Origin: Enterobacteriaceae endosymbiont of Plateumaris rustica
Lineage (GTDB): Bacteria; Pseudomonadota; Gammaproteobacteria; Enterobacterales; Enterobacteriaceae
DNA length: 64,000 nucleotides
NCBI RefSeq assembly: GCF_012562965.1
Contig: NZ_CP046228.1
Coordinates: forward strand, 126,325 to 190,324
Reading direction: 5' to 3'
Of the stretch, positions 22,116-31,731 are shown piece by piece. The first letter of the stretch is position 1, and each line of letters begins with the position of its first letter. Below the pieces are notes generated by a model. It searched no databases, had not been told where the DNA came from, and saw only the letters and a list, made by a program, of their open reading frames with translations. A program made the translations under genes and the position numbers.

Positions 22116-23422
22116 TGAATAAAACTAAAAAAGTATTAATCATAGGTTTAGGAATTACTGGACTTTCATGTATCAATTTTTTTATTAAACAAGGTATTAT
22201 ACCATATGTCATGGATAGTAGAATTAATCCTCCTTTAATTAAAGAAATACCATCTTTAGTTAAATATTGTGTTGGATATCTTAATAAAGATTGGATTTTA
22301 AATGCTAATTTAATTGTTATTAGTCCAGGAATTTCTGTATTACATCCATTATTAAAAGATGCTGCAAATAGAGGAATCAAAATAATAGGAGATATTGAAT
22401 TATTCTATAATTCAACAAAAACTCCTATAATTGCTATTACAGGTACTAATGGAAAAAGTACTGTAACTAATATGATAGGTAAAATAATAAATAATTACTA
22501 CAGTGCAGCAATTGGTGGAAATATTGGATATCCTGCATTAAGTTTATTAACTAATTTTCAAAATTTTTATGTAATAGAAATATCTAGTTTTCAATTAGAA
22601 AGTATAAAAAAATTTAAACCATTTATATCAGTTATATTAAATATTTCATCAGATCATATGGATCGTTATCCATTAGGAATAGAACAATATCAAAAAACTA
22701 AGTTAAAAATTTATAAAAATGCTTCTATATGTATATATAATGCTAATGATTTATTAACATATCCTAAAAATTTAAAAATAAATCAACGATGTATTAATTT
22801 TGGGATAAATAAAGGAAAATACCAATTATATAAAACTAAAAAAAATATATATTTAAAAGTTAATAATCAAATAATTTTAAATTTTAAAAATACTAAATTA
22901 ATGGGAATACATAATTATGTTAATTCTTTATCCGTATTAGCAATAGCAGATATATTAAATATACCAAGAAAAATATCATTAAAATATATTAGTAATTATA
23001 AATTAAATAATCATACATTACAAATTATACATGAAAAAAATGGAGTTATTTGGATTAATGATTCTAAATCTACTAATATAAACAGTACAAAAGCAGCTTT
23101 AGATTTTTTAGGAAATGATAAAAGAATATGGTTACTATTAGGAGGATATGATAAAAATTGTGAATTTCATTTGTTAAAAAAATATTTAATGAATAATAAT
23201 ATTCATGTTTATTGTTTTGGATTAGCTAGTAAAAAAATAATATCTTTATATCCTAAAGCAATACCAGTCAAAAATATGTCTGATGCTATAAAAAATATTT
23301 CAAAATTATTAAAATATGGCGATATAGTTTTATTATCTCCTGCTTGTTCTAGTATTGATCAATTTATAAACTTTAAAGATCGAGGAATAAAATTTATTAA
23401 ATTAGTTAAAAAAAATAATTAA
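22115..23422 (+). CDS. murD: UDP-MurNAc-L-alanine:D-glutamate ligase
   Basis: Adds D-glutamate to UDP-MurNAc-L-alanine. ATP-binding AITGTNGKSTVTNM near residue 108; later blocks INDSKSTNINSTKAAL and LLLGGYDKN, and LLSPACSSIDQF near the C-terminus. An ATG also occurs two codons upstream at 22109, but AAAGG at 22103-22107 is 7 bases from the ATG at 22115 and only 1 from the other, so I take 22115 (435 residues; E. coli 438). ftsW, normally next, is absent. Confidence 0.94.
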   Translation: MNKTKKVLIIGLGITGLSCINFFIKQGIIPYVMDSRINPPLIKEIPSLVKYCVGYLNKDWILNANLIVISPGISVLHPLLKDAANRGIKIIGDIELFYNSTKTPIIAITGTNGKSTVTNMIGKIINNYYSAAIGGNIGYPALSLLTNFQNFYVIEISSFQLESIKKFKPFISVILNISSDHMDRYPLGIEQYQKTKLKIYKNASICIYNANDLLTYPKNLKINQRCINFGINKGKYQLYKTKKNIYLKVNNQIILNFKNTKLMGIHNYVNSLSVLAIADILNIPRKISLKYISNYKLNNHTLQIIHEKNGVIWINDSKSTNINSTKAALDFLGNDKRIWLLLGGYDKNCEFHLLKKYLMNNNIHVYCFGLASKKIISLYPKAIPVKNMSDAIKNISKLLKYGDIVLLSPACSSIDQFINFKDRGIKFIKLVKKNN

Positions 23423-23509
23423 ATATATCTTTTATAAAAAATTAATTAATTGTAAAAAATATTTAATTGTATTTTTATTTAACATATTTTAAATTATATA
23501 AATATAAAA

Positions 23510-24574
23510 ATGTCTAAAAAAATTATTATAGTATCCGGTGGAACAGGTGGACATATTTATCCTGGTCTTAATATAGCACATAAATTAATAGAAAAAGGAT
23601 GGGATGTTCGTTGGTTAGGTGCAATTAATAGAATGGAAGCAAATATTATTCCTAAAAAAGGAATTAAAATTTATTTAATTAAATTATTTAAATTTGAAAA
23701 AAAAAATATCTGGTCAAAAATAATAACTTTATTTAAACTAATAAAACCTATATATGAATCTATTTTAATTTATAAATCTTATAAACCTAATATAGTTTTA
23801 ACTATGGGAAGTTACATATCAGGACCTAGTGGAATAGCTGCTTGGTTGTGTGGTATTCCATTAATAATTCATGAACAAAATAGTATTCCAGGAATTACTA
23901 ATAGTTTTTTATCAAAAATAGCTAAAAAAAATATGCAAGCTTATCCTAATACATTCAAAAATGGAATATTAGTAGGTAATCCTTTAAGTAAAGAAATAAT
24001 TAAATTATCTTTATATAAAAATAAAAAAAATATTTTAAAATATAAAAAACCTTTGCATATATTAATTATGGGTGGTAGTCAAGGTTCTGATATAATAAAC
24101 ATTATAGGTGTAAAATTAGCAAAGATTTTAAAAAATAAAGTAATGATATTACATCAAGTAGGAAAAGGTAATTTAAAAAATATTTCTTTATCATTTTTAG
24201 ATAAATATAAAAAAAAATTTTATTTTATTACAGAATATATTAATAAAATGCATGATGCATATAAATGGGCAGATATTGTTATTAGTAGATCAGGTGCTAT
24301 GACTGTAAGTGAAATTTCTGCTGTAGGATTACCAGCTATTTTTATACCTTTTAAACATAAAGATAATCAACAATATTTTAATGCATTAAGATTAGAAAAA
24401 ATTGGAGCAGCAAAAATTTTTGATCAAAATAATTTTAATATTTATGATATTATAAATATAATATTATCTTGGAATAAAAAAATATTAATAAAAATGTCAA
24501 AAAAATCTCGTAGTATTTCTTTAATTAATTCTACAGAATTAATTTATAAAGAAATTAATAAATTTATTAACTAA
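23510..24574 (+). CDS. murG: UDP-GlcNAc:lipid I N-acetylglucosaminyltransferase MurG
   Basis: Peripheral membrane glycosyltransferase that converts lipid I to lipid II on the cytoplasmic face. 354 residues, E. coli 355. The glycine loop VSGGTGGHIYPGLNIA is at the N-terminus, HEQNSIPGITN in the first domain, and donor-site blocks MGGSQGSDIIN, ISRSGAMTVSEI and PFKHKDNQQYFNA in the second. The 87 bases before it hold no ftsW remnant. Confidence 0.96.
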   Translation: MSKKIIIVSGGTGGHIYPGLNIAHKLIEKGWDVRWLGAINRMEANIIPKKGIKIYLIKLFKFEKKNIWSKIITLFKLIKPIYESILIYKSYKPNIVLTMGSYISGPSGIAAWLCGIPLIIHEQNSIPGITNSFLSKIAKKNMQAYPNTFKNGILVGNPLSKEIIKLSLYKNKKNILKYKKPLHILIMGGSQGSDIINIIGVKLAKILKNKVMILHQVGKGNLKNISLSFLDKYKKKFYFITEYINKMHDAYKWADIVISRSGAMTVSEISAVGLPAIFIPFKHKDNQQYFNALRLEKIGAAKIFDQNNFNIYDIINIILSWNKKILIKMSKKSRSISLINSTELIYKEINKFIN

Positions 24575-24607
24575 TTATAGTTATCCATAATATAGAATTA
24601 TAAAGTA

Positions 24608-26071
24608 ATGAAAAGAAATAATTTTTTAAAAAAAGTAAATTATATAACACCTAAAATGGATAATATTAAAAATATTCATTTTGTTGGAATTGGTGGTTCT
24701 GGTATGGGAGGTATAGCTTATATTTTAGTAAAAAAAGGATATAAAGTAAGTGGATCAGATATTATTTCTAATACTATTACAAATAATTTAATTTCATTAG
24801 GAGTAAAAATATACTTTCAACATAATATTAATAATATTAATAATGTAAATGTTCTTGTAGTATCTTCAGCAATAAAAAATAATAATCCAGAAATAATTGC
24901 TGCAAAAAAAAAAAATATTATAATAATTAGTAGAGCTAAAATGTTATTTGAAATAATGAGATTTTATTATGGTATAACTATTACTGGAAGTCATGGTAAA
25001 ACTACTACTACTGCAATGATATATTATATATATTCATTATTAGGACTTGATCCAACATTTATTAATGGAGGAATTTTAAAAAAATCAGAATTATATGCTT
25101 ATTTAGGAACAAGTAAATATTTTATAACAGAAGCAGATGAAAGTGATGCTTCTTTTATTAATTTAAGACCTATAATTAATATTATTACTAATATTGAAGA
25201 TGAACATTTAGATTTTTATCAAAATAATATTGAAATTTTAAAAAAAAAATTTTTATATTTTTTAAAAAAAATACCTTTTTACGGTTGTATTATTGTTTGT
25301 ATTGATAATACATCTATAAGAAATTTAATAAAAAATAATTTAATACATAATAATATTATAACTTATGGTTTTAGTAAAGATGCTGATGTAAGAATATATA
25401 ATTATCAACAAAATGGTTTAAAAAGTAAATTTTTTTTATTAAAAACAAAAGAAAATATATCTTTAGAAGTAAATTTAAATTTACCTGGTTATCATAATGT
25501 TTTAAATGCAACTGCAGCTTTTACTGTATCTTCTTATATAGGAATACGTAATAAAGATATATTAAAAGCATTAGAAAATTTTCCGGGTATAAAAAGAAGG
25601 TTTGATATTTTAGGTACTTTTAAATATAAAAAAAATAATTTAATAGGTAATGTTATACTTATTGAAGATTATGGTCATCATCCTACAGAAATAAATATAA
25701 CAATTAATACAATACGTACTGTTTGGCCACGAAAAAAAATTATAATGATATTTCAGCCACATCGTTATTCTAGAACTATAAATTTATTTAATAAATTTAT
25801 AAGAGTATTATCTAATGTTGATGTATTATATATATTAAATGTATATTCTGCTGGAGAAGATTATATTATAGGTGGAGATAGTATTTCTTTATTTAATGGA
25901 ATAAAAAATTATGGAAAAATTATTCCAATTTTTGGTATATGGAAAAATTATAATGAAATAATTTTAAGTTTATATTCAAAACTTACTGGAAATGACATAT
26001 TATTAATTCAAGGTGCTGGAGATATTAATAATATTTCATCTTTATTAGTTAAAAAAAAATTCAAATTATAA
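24608..26071 (+). CDS. murC: UDP-N-acetylmuramate:L-alanine ligase
   Basis: First amino-acid ligase of peptidoglycan precursor synthesis. 487 residues, E. coli 491. N-terminal Rossmann motif HFVGIGGSGMGGIAYIL near residue 24, ATP loop ITGSHGKTTTTAM near residue 120 (Ser replaces the usual Thr before the His), EADESDASF, and DYGHHPTEI plus FQPHRYSRT in the C-terminal half. Lies between murG and ddlB as in E. coli. Confidence 0.96.
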   Translation: MKRNNFLKKVNYITPKMDNIKNIHFVGIGGSGMGGIAYILVKKGYKVSGSDIISNTITNNLISLGVKIYFQHNINNINNVNVLVVSSAIKNNNPEIIAAKKKNIIIISRAKMLFEIMRFYYGITITGSHGKTTTTAMIYYIYSLLGLDPTFINGGILKKSELYAYLGTSKYFITEADESDASFINLRPIINIITNIEDEHLDFYQNNIEILKKKFLYFLKKIPFYGCIIVCIDNTSIRNLIKNNLIHNNIITYGFSKDADVRIYNYQQNGLKSKFFLLKTKENISLEVNLNLPGYHNVLNATAAFTVSSYIGIRNKDILKALENFPGIKRRFDILGTFKYKKNNLIGNVILIEDYGHHPTEINITINTIRTVWPRKKIIMIFQPHRYSRTINLFNKFIRVLSNVDVLYILNVYSAGEDYIIGGDSISLFNGIKNYGKIIPIFGIWKNYNEIILSLYSKLTGNDILLIQGAGDINNISSLLVKKKFKL

Positions 26072-26114
26072 TATATTTTATGTTATTTAAATATTTTTTA
26101 TAAAAAATTTTAAT

Positions 26115-27035
26115 ATGTTTAATAAAATAGCAGTTTTATATGGTGGTAATTCACCAGAAAGAAAAATATCTTTAATTTCAGGATATACAATATTAAATGC
26201 ACTAAAAAAAATGGGTATTAAAGCTTATGGATTAGATACTAAAAATTTTCCATTATTTTTATTAAAAAAAAATAAATTTCAAAAAATTTTTATTGCTTTA
26301 CATGGTAAAGGAGGAGAGGATGGTAGTTTACAAACTATATTAGAATATTTAAATATTCCCTATACTGGTAGTAGATCATTAGCTTCTTCTATAACTATGA
26401 ATAAATTTATTACAAAAACTTTATGGAAAGAATATGGATTACCAGTTTATCCTCATTTTTTTTTAAAAAAAAATGATTTTTATAAAAAAAATTATTTAGA
26501 AATAAAAAAAAATATTTTAAAATTAAATTTACCCGTATGTGTAAAACCTAATTCTACTGGATCAAGTTTAGGTGTATCTAAAGTAGATAATATTAATTAT
26601 TTATTAGATGCTATAAAAAAAGCTTTTATATATAGTGATAGTATATTAATTGAAAAGTATATTGAAGGTATAGAATATACAGTCAGTATATTAGGTAATA
26701 AAACGTTACCATCAATTAAAATTGAGTCAATTTATTCATTATATAATTATAAAGCAAAATATATTGATACAAATACTAAATATTTTTGTCCTAGCGGATT
26801 AAATAAATATAAAGAAACAGAATTATCTGAATTAGCTATGAATGCATGGAATGTATTAGGATGTAGCGGTTGGGGAAGAATAGATGTAATTTTAGATAAA
26901 AAAAATAATTTTCAATTACTAGAAATAAATACTTGTCCTGGAATGACTCCCCATAGTTTATTTCCTATATCTGCAAAGAAAGCTGGTTTATCTTTTTATG
27001 ATGTTATTAATGAAATATTATTTTTAGCTAAATAA
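26115..27035 (+). CDS. ddlB: D-alanine:D-alanine ligase
   Basis: Makes D-Ala-D-Ala for MurF. ATP-grasp enzyme of 306 residues, the same as E. coli DdlB. Visible are VLYGGNSPERKISLISG at the start, ALHGKGGEDGSLQ, the LPVCVKPNSTGSSLGVSK ATP loop near residue 140, and the metal-binding LLEINTCPGMTPHSL near residue 270. It is the last retained gene of the dcw cluster: ftsQ, ftsA, ftsZ and lpxC, which follow in E. coli, are gone and secA's neighbour begins 70 bases later. Confidence 0.96.
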   Translation: MFNKIAVLYGGNSPERKISLISGYTILNALKKMGIKAYGLDTKNFPLFLLKKNKFQKIFIALHGKGGEDGSLQTILEYLNIPYTGSRSLASSITMNKFITKTLWKEYGLPVYPHFFLKKNDFYKKNYLEIKKNILKLNLPVCVKPNSTGSSLGVSKVDNINYLLDAIKKAFIYSDSILIEKYIEGIEYTVSILGNKTLPSIKIESIYSLYNYKAKYIDTNTKYFCPSGLNKYKETELSELAMNAWNVLGCSGWGRIDVILDKKNNFQLLEINTCPGMTPHSLFPISAKKAGLSFYDVINEILFLAK

Positions 27036-27105
27036 TATTTTAATTATATAAGAATAATAAAAATTAATATTAATTAGTAATAAAATTTAAAAGAAATTAT
27101 ATAAA

Positions 27106-27573
27106 TTAATTTGCTAAAGATGCTAATTTTTCTATGACATAGCGTAATTTTATTGGACTTTTTTTTGCTAAATTAAGTAATAAAATAGCACTATTTTTAC
27201 TTAAAGTATTTTGTTTAAATAAATATTTATTTTTTGTATTATTTATTGACAACATTGGATTAATTTCAATATGTATATTTTTCAAAGAATACAAAACATT
27301 TTTTTTTAAAAGTAATATAATATTTGATTTTTCATATAAAAATCTCATCATAGAACTAGCATTATTTGTTTCTATAATTAAAATATTATTTTTAAAATTT
27401 TTTACATTATATAAATTATGTAATTTTATTGAAAAATAATTTTTAATTATTTGATTAATTTTTTTTAAAATATTTATATGTAATTTTAATTTTATAAATA
27501 TTTTTGAATAAGAAGGATAATTATATTTATTATAAAATATTTTTTCAATTGATAATAATTTATTGTTACGCAT
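27106..27573 (-). CDS. dciA: DciA-like protein (DUF721 family), putative helicase loader
   Basis: 155 residues with no close recognisable enteric name. The middle (about residues 55-110) resembles the KH-like domain of the DUF721/DciA family: a predicted strand NNILIIETNN followed by SSMMRFLYEKSNIILLLKK and then IHIEINP. The C-terminal KLRYVIEKLASLAN resembles the family tail. Position supports this: in many gammaproteobacteria a DUF721 gene lies opposite to and just upstream of secA. DciA helps load the replicative helicase in bacteria that lack DnaC. The call rests on pattern and synteny, so moderate confidence only. Confidence 0.55.
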   Translation of the reverse strand: MRNNKLLSIEKIFYNKYNYPSYSKIFIKLKLHINILKKINQIIKNYFSIKLHNLYNVKNFKNNILIIETNNASSMMRFLYEKSNIILLLKKNVLYSLKNIHIEINPMLSINNTKNKYLFKQNTLSKNSAILLLNLAKKSPIKLRYVIEKLASLAN

Positions 27574-27684
27574 AAAAGTATTTATCCTTTTAATAAAATT
27601 AATTAAAATTAATTATTTAATAGTTTAATCAATAAATTTATATTTATTTTAATATCACTATAAATTTTATTTAAGAGTATATAT

Positions 27685-30420
27685 ATGTTAAAAAATTTTT
27701 TATCAAAAATTTTTGGTAGTCATAATGATCATGTTTTACGCCGTATAAAAAAAATAGTCAATACTATAAATAATTTGGAAAAAAATTTTGAAAAACTAAC
27801 TGATTTAGAATTAAAAAATAAAACTATATTTTTTAAAAAAAAAATACAAAAAAATATTGCATTAGAAAATATTTTACCTGAAGCTTTTGCTGTAGTTAGA
27901 GAAGCAAGTAAAAGAGTATTTAGTATGAGGCATTTTGATGTTCAATTAATAGGAGGAATAGTATTAAATAATAATTGTGTTGCTGAAATGCGTACGGGAG
28001 AAGGAAAAACTTTAACAGCAACTTTACCAGCATATCTTAATGCTTTAACTGGTAAAGGAGTTCATATTGTTACTGTTAATGATTATTTAGCTAAACGTGA
28101 TGCAGAAAATAATAAAATATTATTTGAATTTTTAGGATTAACTGTAGGAATGAATTTATCAGGTATGTCTTCTAATGAAAAAAAAATATCATATTTAGCA
28201 GATATTACTTATGGTACAAATAATGAATTTGGATTTGATTTTTTAAGAGATAATATGGTTTTTAATTATTTAGATAAAGTACAAAGAAATTTAAATTATG
28301 CTATTATAGATGAAGTTGATTCTATTCTTATAGATGAAGCTAGAACTCCATTAATAATATCTGGACCTACCGAAGATAATTCAGAATTATATATTCAAAT
28401 AAATAAAATTATTCCAAAGTTAATATATCAAGAAAAAGAAGATTCCGATTCTTTCAAAGGTAAAGGACATTTTTTTATAGATGAAAAATCACGTCAAGCT
28501 TATTTAACAGAAAATGGATTAATTTATATAGAAAAGATTTTAGTAGAAAAAAAAATAATAAAAAAAGAAGAATCATTATATTCTAACTCTAATATTATTA
28601 TTATGCATCATATTATTGCTGGCTTAAGAGCTCATAAATTATTTATAAAAAATATTGATTATATAGTAAAAAATAATAAAATTATTATAGTAGATGAACA
28701 TACAGGTCGTCTTATGAAAGGAAGAAGATGGTCAGATAGTTTACATCAAGCAATAGAAGCAAAAGAAAATGTAACAATTAATAATGAAAATCAAACTTTA
28801 GCTTCCATTACATTTCAAAACTATTTTAGATTATATACTAAATTATCAGGAATGACAGGTACTGCAAATACAGAAGCATTTGAATTTAAAGAAATTTATA
28901 AATTAGACACTATTACTATTCCAACTAATAAACCAATGATAAGAAAAGATTTAGCCGATTTAGTTTATATTACTGAGAAGGAAAAAATTCAAGCTATTAT
29001 ACAAGATATAAAAAATAAATATTTTAAAGGACAACCAGTGTTAGTTGGTACTGTTTCAATAGAAAAATCAGAATTAATTTCAAAAAAGTTAACTGAAATA
29101 GGTATCAAACATAATATTTTAAATGCAAAATTACATTCTAAAGAAGCTGAAATTATATCTCAGGCAGGAAAAAAAAATGCTGTTACTATTGCTACTAATA
29201 TGGCAGGAAGAGGAACAGATATTGTTTTAGGTGGAAATATTCAATTTCAATTAAATAATAAATTAAATAAAGATCAAATAAAAAAGATAAAAATATCTTG
29301 GTTAAATGAACATAAAAAAATTTTAACTTTAGGAGGATTATATGTTATTGGTACTGAACGTCATGAATCTAGAAGAATTGATAATCAATTAAGAGGCCGT
29401 TCTGGACGTCAAGGTGATTGTGGTTCTTCAAGATTTTATATATCTCTGGAAGATCCTTTAATGCGTATTTTTGCATCAACAAAAATATCAAAGATTATGT
29501 ATAAATTTGGAATGAAAGAGAATGAATCTATTGAACATCCATGGATAAATAAAGCTATTGCCAGAGCACAAGAAAAAGTAGAAAATTATAATTTTGATAT
29601 ACGAAAACAATTATTAGAGTATGATAATGTAGCTAATGATCAACGTTTAGCGATATATACACAAAGAAATAGATTATTACAATCTGTAAATATTAAAGAA
29701 ATTATAAAACAATTTCGAAAAGATGTATTTAAAAAAGTTATAGATAAATATATAAAATCAGATTTTTTTTTAGAAGATGAATGGAATCTAATAAAATTAG
29801 AAAATTTCTTTAAAAAGAAATTTAATTTATATTTACCTATTAATAAATTATTATTAATTACTAAAAATAATACACAAGTTATTAGTAAAAAAATTTTTTT
29901 TAAAAGAATAATTTGTTTTTCTGAACAAGAATACGATAAAAAAGAAAAAATATTAAGTAGTGATATTATACGTAATTTTGAAAAAAGTATAATGCTTCAA
30001 TTATTAGATAATTTATGGAAAGAACATCTTGCTTCTATGGATTATTTAAGAGAAGGAATTCATTTAAGAGGATATGCACAAAAAGATCCTAAACAAGAAT
30101 ATAAGATTGAATCTTTTCATATGTTTAACTTGATGTTAAATTTATTAAAAAAAGAAATTATTACTACTTTAAGTAAAATATCAATAGAATTACCTGAACA
30201 AAATATGATTAAATCATCAACACAATTAAAAAATTTCAGAATTAAAAATAGTAAAAAAATTATAAATAATTTAAATTTTTCTAAAAAAGATCATCGTTAT
30301 TTTACAGATAAAAAAAAAACAGATATTAATATTTATTCATTAAATAAAATAGGTAGAAATAATTTATGTCCTTGTTCTTCTGGAAAAAAATATAAATTTT
30401 GTCATGGTAATTTTAAATAA
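27685..30420 (+). CDS. secA: Preprotein translocase ATPase SecA
   Basis: Motor of Sec-dependent export. 911 residues, E. coli 901. Walker [14 protein letters not shown] near residue 103, DEAD-like [17 protein letters not shown] near residue 208, and the second motor block [14 protein letters not shown] followed by [15 protein letters not shown]. The C-terminal zinc motif is intact ([17 protein letters not shown]), which normally binds SecB and lipids. Works with SecD, SecF, YajC and signal peptidase LepB, all in this window. secM, its usual upstream regulator gene, is absent. Confidence 0.97.
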   Translation: MLKNFLSKIFGSHNDHVLRRIKKIVNTINNLEKNFEKLTDLELKNKTIFFKKKIQKNIALENILPEAFAVVREASKRVFSMRHFDVQLIGGIVLNNNCVAEMRTGEGKTLTATLPAYLNALTGKGVHIVTVNDYLAKRDAENNKILFEFLGLTVGMNLSGMSSNEKKISYLADITYGTNNEFGFDFLRDNMVFNYLDKVQRNLNYAIIDEVDSILIDEARTPLIISGPTEDNSELYIQINKIIPKLIYQEKEDSDSFKGKGHFFIDEKSRQAYLTENGLIYIEKILVEKKIIKKEESLYSNSNIIIMHHIIAGLRAHKLFIKNIDYIVKNNKIIIVDEHTGRLMKGRRWSDSLHQAIEAKENVTINNENQTLASITFQNYFRLYTKLSGMTGTANTEAFEFKEIYKLDTITIPTNKPMIRKDLADLVYITEKEKIQAIIQDIKNKYFKGQPVLVGTVSIEKSELISKKLTEIGIKHNILNAKLHSKEAEIISQAGKKNAVTIATNMAGRGTDIVLGGNIQFQLNNKLNKDQIKKIKISWLNEHKKILTLGGLYVIGTERHESRRIDNQLRGRSGRQGDCGSSRFYISLEDPLMRIFASTKISKIMYKFGMKENESIEHPWINKAIARAQEKVENYNFDIRKQLLEYDNVANDQRLAIYTQRNRLLQSVNIKEIIKQFRKDVFKKVIDKYIKSDFFLEDEWNLIKLENFFKKKFNLYLPINKLLLITKNNTQVISKKIFFKRIICFSEQEYDKKEKILSSDIIRNFEKSIMLQLLDNLWKEHLASMDYLREGIHLRGYAQKDPKQEYKIESFHMFNLMLNLLKKEIITTLSKISIELPEQNMIKSSTQLKNFRIKNSKKIINNLNFSKKDHRYFTDKKKTDINIYSLNKIGRNNLCPCSSGKKYKFCHGNFK

Positions 30421-30435
30421 AAATTTTTATCTTAC

Positions 30436-30479
30436 AATAGAGGATAAAAAATAAAATTTTTATATTTTTACCCTCTATT
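30436..30479. terminator. Bidirectional terminator between secA and dnaJ
   Basis: Inverted repeat with arms AATAGAGGATAAAAA (30436-30450) and TTTTTACCCTCTATT (30465-30479): fifteen positions with a single mismatch, and a 14-base A/T loop. It sits exactly between the convergent 3' ends of secA and dnaJ, and T-rich tracts follow on both strands. It is the only clear GC-bearing hairpin terminator I can see in the window. Confidence 0.75.
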
Positions 30480-30483
30480 ATAA

Positions 30484-31590
30484 TTAATTTTTTAAATTAT
30501 TAAAAAAAATTTTTATATTTTTTAAAAATTTTTGATATTTAGGAGTATTTTTATATTTATCTAATTTAATAAAAGTTTTTCCTAAATGAGATAATATTGT
30601 TTTTTGTTTATCATCTAAATTTATTGGTGTCTCTACAACAATTTTACATAATAAATCTCCAGTAATATTATCTCTTATAGATTTAATACCTTTATTACGT
30701 AATCTAAATATTTTCCCTGTTTGAGTTTCTGGAGGAATTTTAATTTTTACAAATCCATTAAATGTTGGAATATCTAAATTTCCACCTAATGCTGCTATAG
30801 AAAAATTAACAGGTAATTCACAGAATAAATTATTTTCTTCTCTTATAAAAAGAGAATGTTTTTTTATTCTTATTTCTATATATAAATCTCCGGATGGTGC
30901 ACCATTATTTCCTAAATCTCCTTCTCCATTTAATCTAATACGATCTCCAGTATTAATACCTGATGGGATTTTTATAGATAATATTTTATATTTCTCTACT
31001 TTTCCTTTTCCTTTACAATAAGGACATAAATTTTTTATTAAAGTACCTCTACCATGACAATTAGGACAAGTTTGTTGTACAGTAAAAAAACCTTGTCTCA
31101 TCTGTATTTGTCCATGGCCATTACAAGTATAACAGTTTTGGAGAGATCCTTTGGATCCAGTACCATTACAATTAATACATTTTTTTAAAAATGGAACTTT
31201 AATCTCTTTGGTTACTCCTTTTACTGCTTCTTCTAAAGAAATATTTATAGCATATTTTAAATCATTTCCTTTATTGGATTTGTAATTTCTTGAATTACCA
31301 AAAATATCTCCAAAAACATCACCAAAAATATCACTAAAATCTGTTGTATTATTTATATTATCCTGTTCAAAAGCAGAATGTCCATATTGATCATAAGCAG
31401 ATCTTTTTTGTTTATCACTTAAAATTTCATAAGCTTTTTTAATTTCTTTAAATTTATTTTCAGCTTCTTTTTTTCCTGGGTTACGATCTGGATGAAATTT
31501 TATAGCTAAACGTTTATATGCTTGTTTAATCTCACGATCTTTTGCATTTTTAGTAATACCTAAAATTTCATAATAATCTTTTTCTGACAT
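30484..31590 (-). CDS. dnaJ: Chaperone protein DnaJ
   Basis: Co-chaperone that delivers clients to DnaK and stimulates its ATPase. 368 residues, E. coli 376. J domain at residues 1-70 with the HPD motif in IKFHPDRNPG; a short glycine/phenylalanine-type region around residues 75-105 that is reduced to a few FGD/FGN units; four zinc-finger repeats (CINCNGTG, CYTCNGHG, CPNCHGRG, CPYCKGKG) and the C-terminal substrate domains. Follows dnaK in the same direction, as in E. coli. Confidence 0.97.
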   Translation of the reverse strand: MSEKDYYEILGITKNAKDREIKQAYKRLAIKFHPDRNPGKKEAENKFKEIKKAYEILSDKQKRSAYDQYGHSAFEQDNINNTTDFSDIFGDVFGDIFGNSRNYKSNKGNDLKYAINISLEEAVKGVTKEIKVPFLKKCINCNGTGSKGSLQNCYTCNGHGQIQMRQGFFTVQQTCPNCHGRGTLIKNLCPYCKGKGKVEKYKILSIKIPSGINTGDRIRLNGEGDLGNNGAPSGDLYIEIRIKKHSLFIREENNLFCELPVNFSIAALGGNLDIPTFNGFVKIKIPPETQTGKIFRLRNKGIKSIRDNITGDLLCKIVVETPINLDDKQKTILSHLGKTFIKLDKYKNTPKYQKFLKNIKIFFNNLKN

Positions 31591-31622
31591 AATATATTAC
31601 TACCTTTCTTAATCCTATAATT

Positions 31623-31680
31623 TTAATACCGATTATTATATTAATAAATTTTTTTATTTTTAATATATAAACGGTATTAA
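31623..31680. repeat. Inverted repeat in the dnaK-dnaJ spacer
   Basis: Nine-base arms TTAATACCG (31623-31631) and CGGTATTAA (31672-31680) with a 40-base A/T loop. The CCG/CGG cores make it less likely to be composition noise. It could fold in the dnaK-dnaJ transcript and act as an attenuator or mRNA-stability element; no direct evidence for either. Confidence 0.4.
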
Positions 31681-31731
31681 TATAATTTTTATAATCAATT
31701 AATGAAAATAATTTAATGATTGAGAAGGTAA

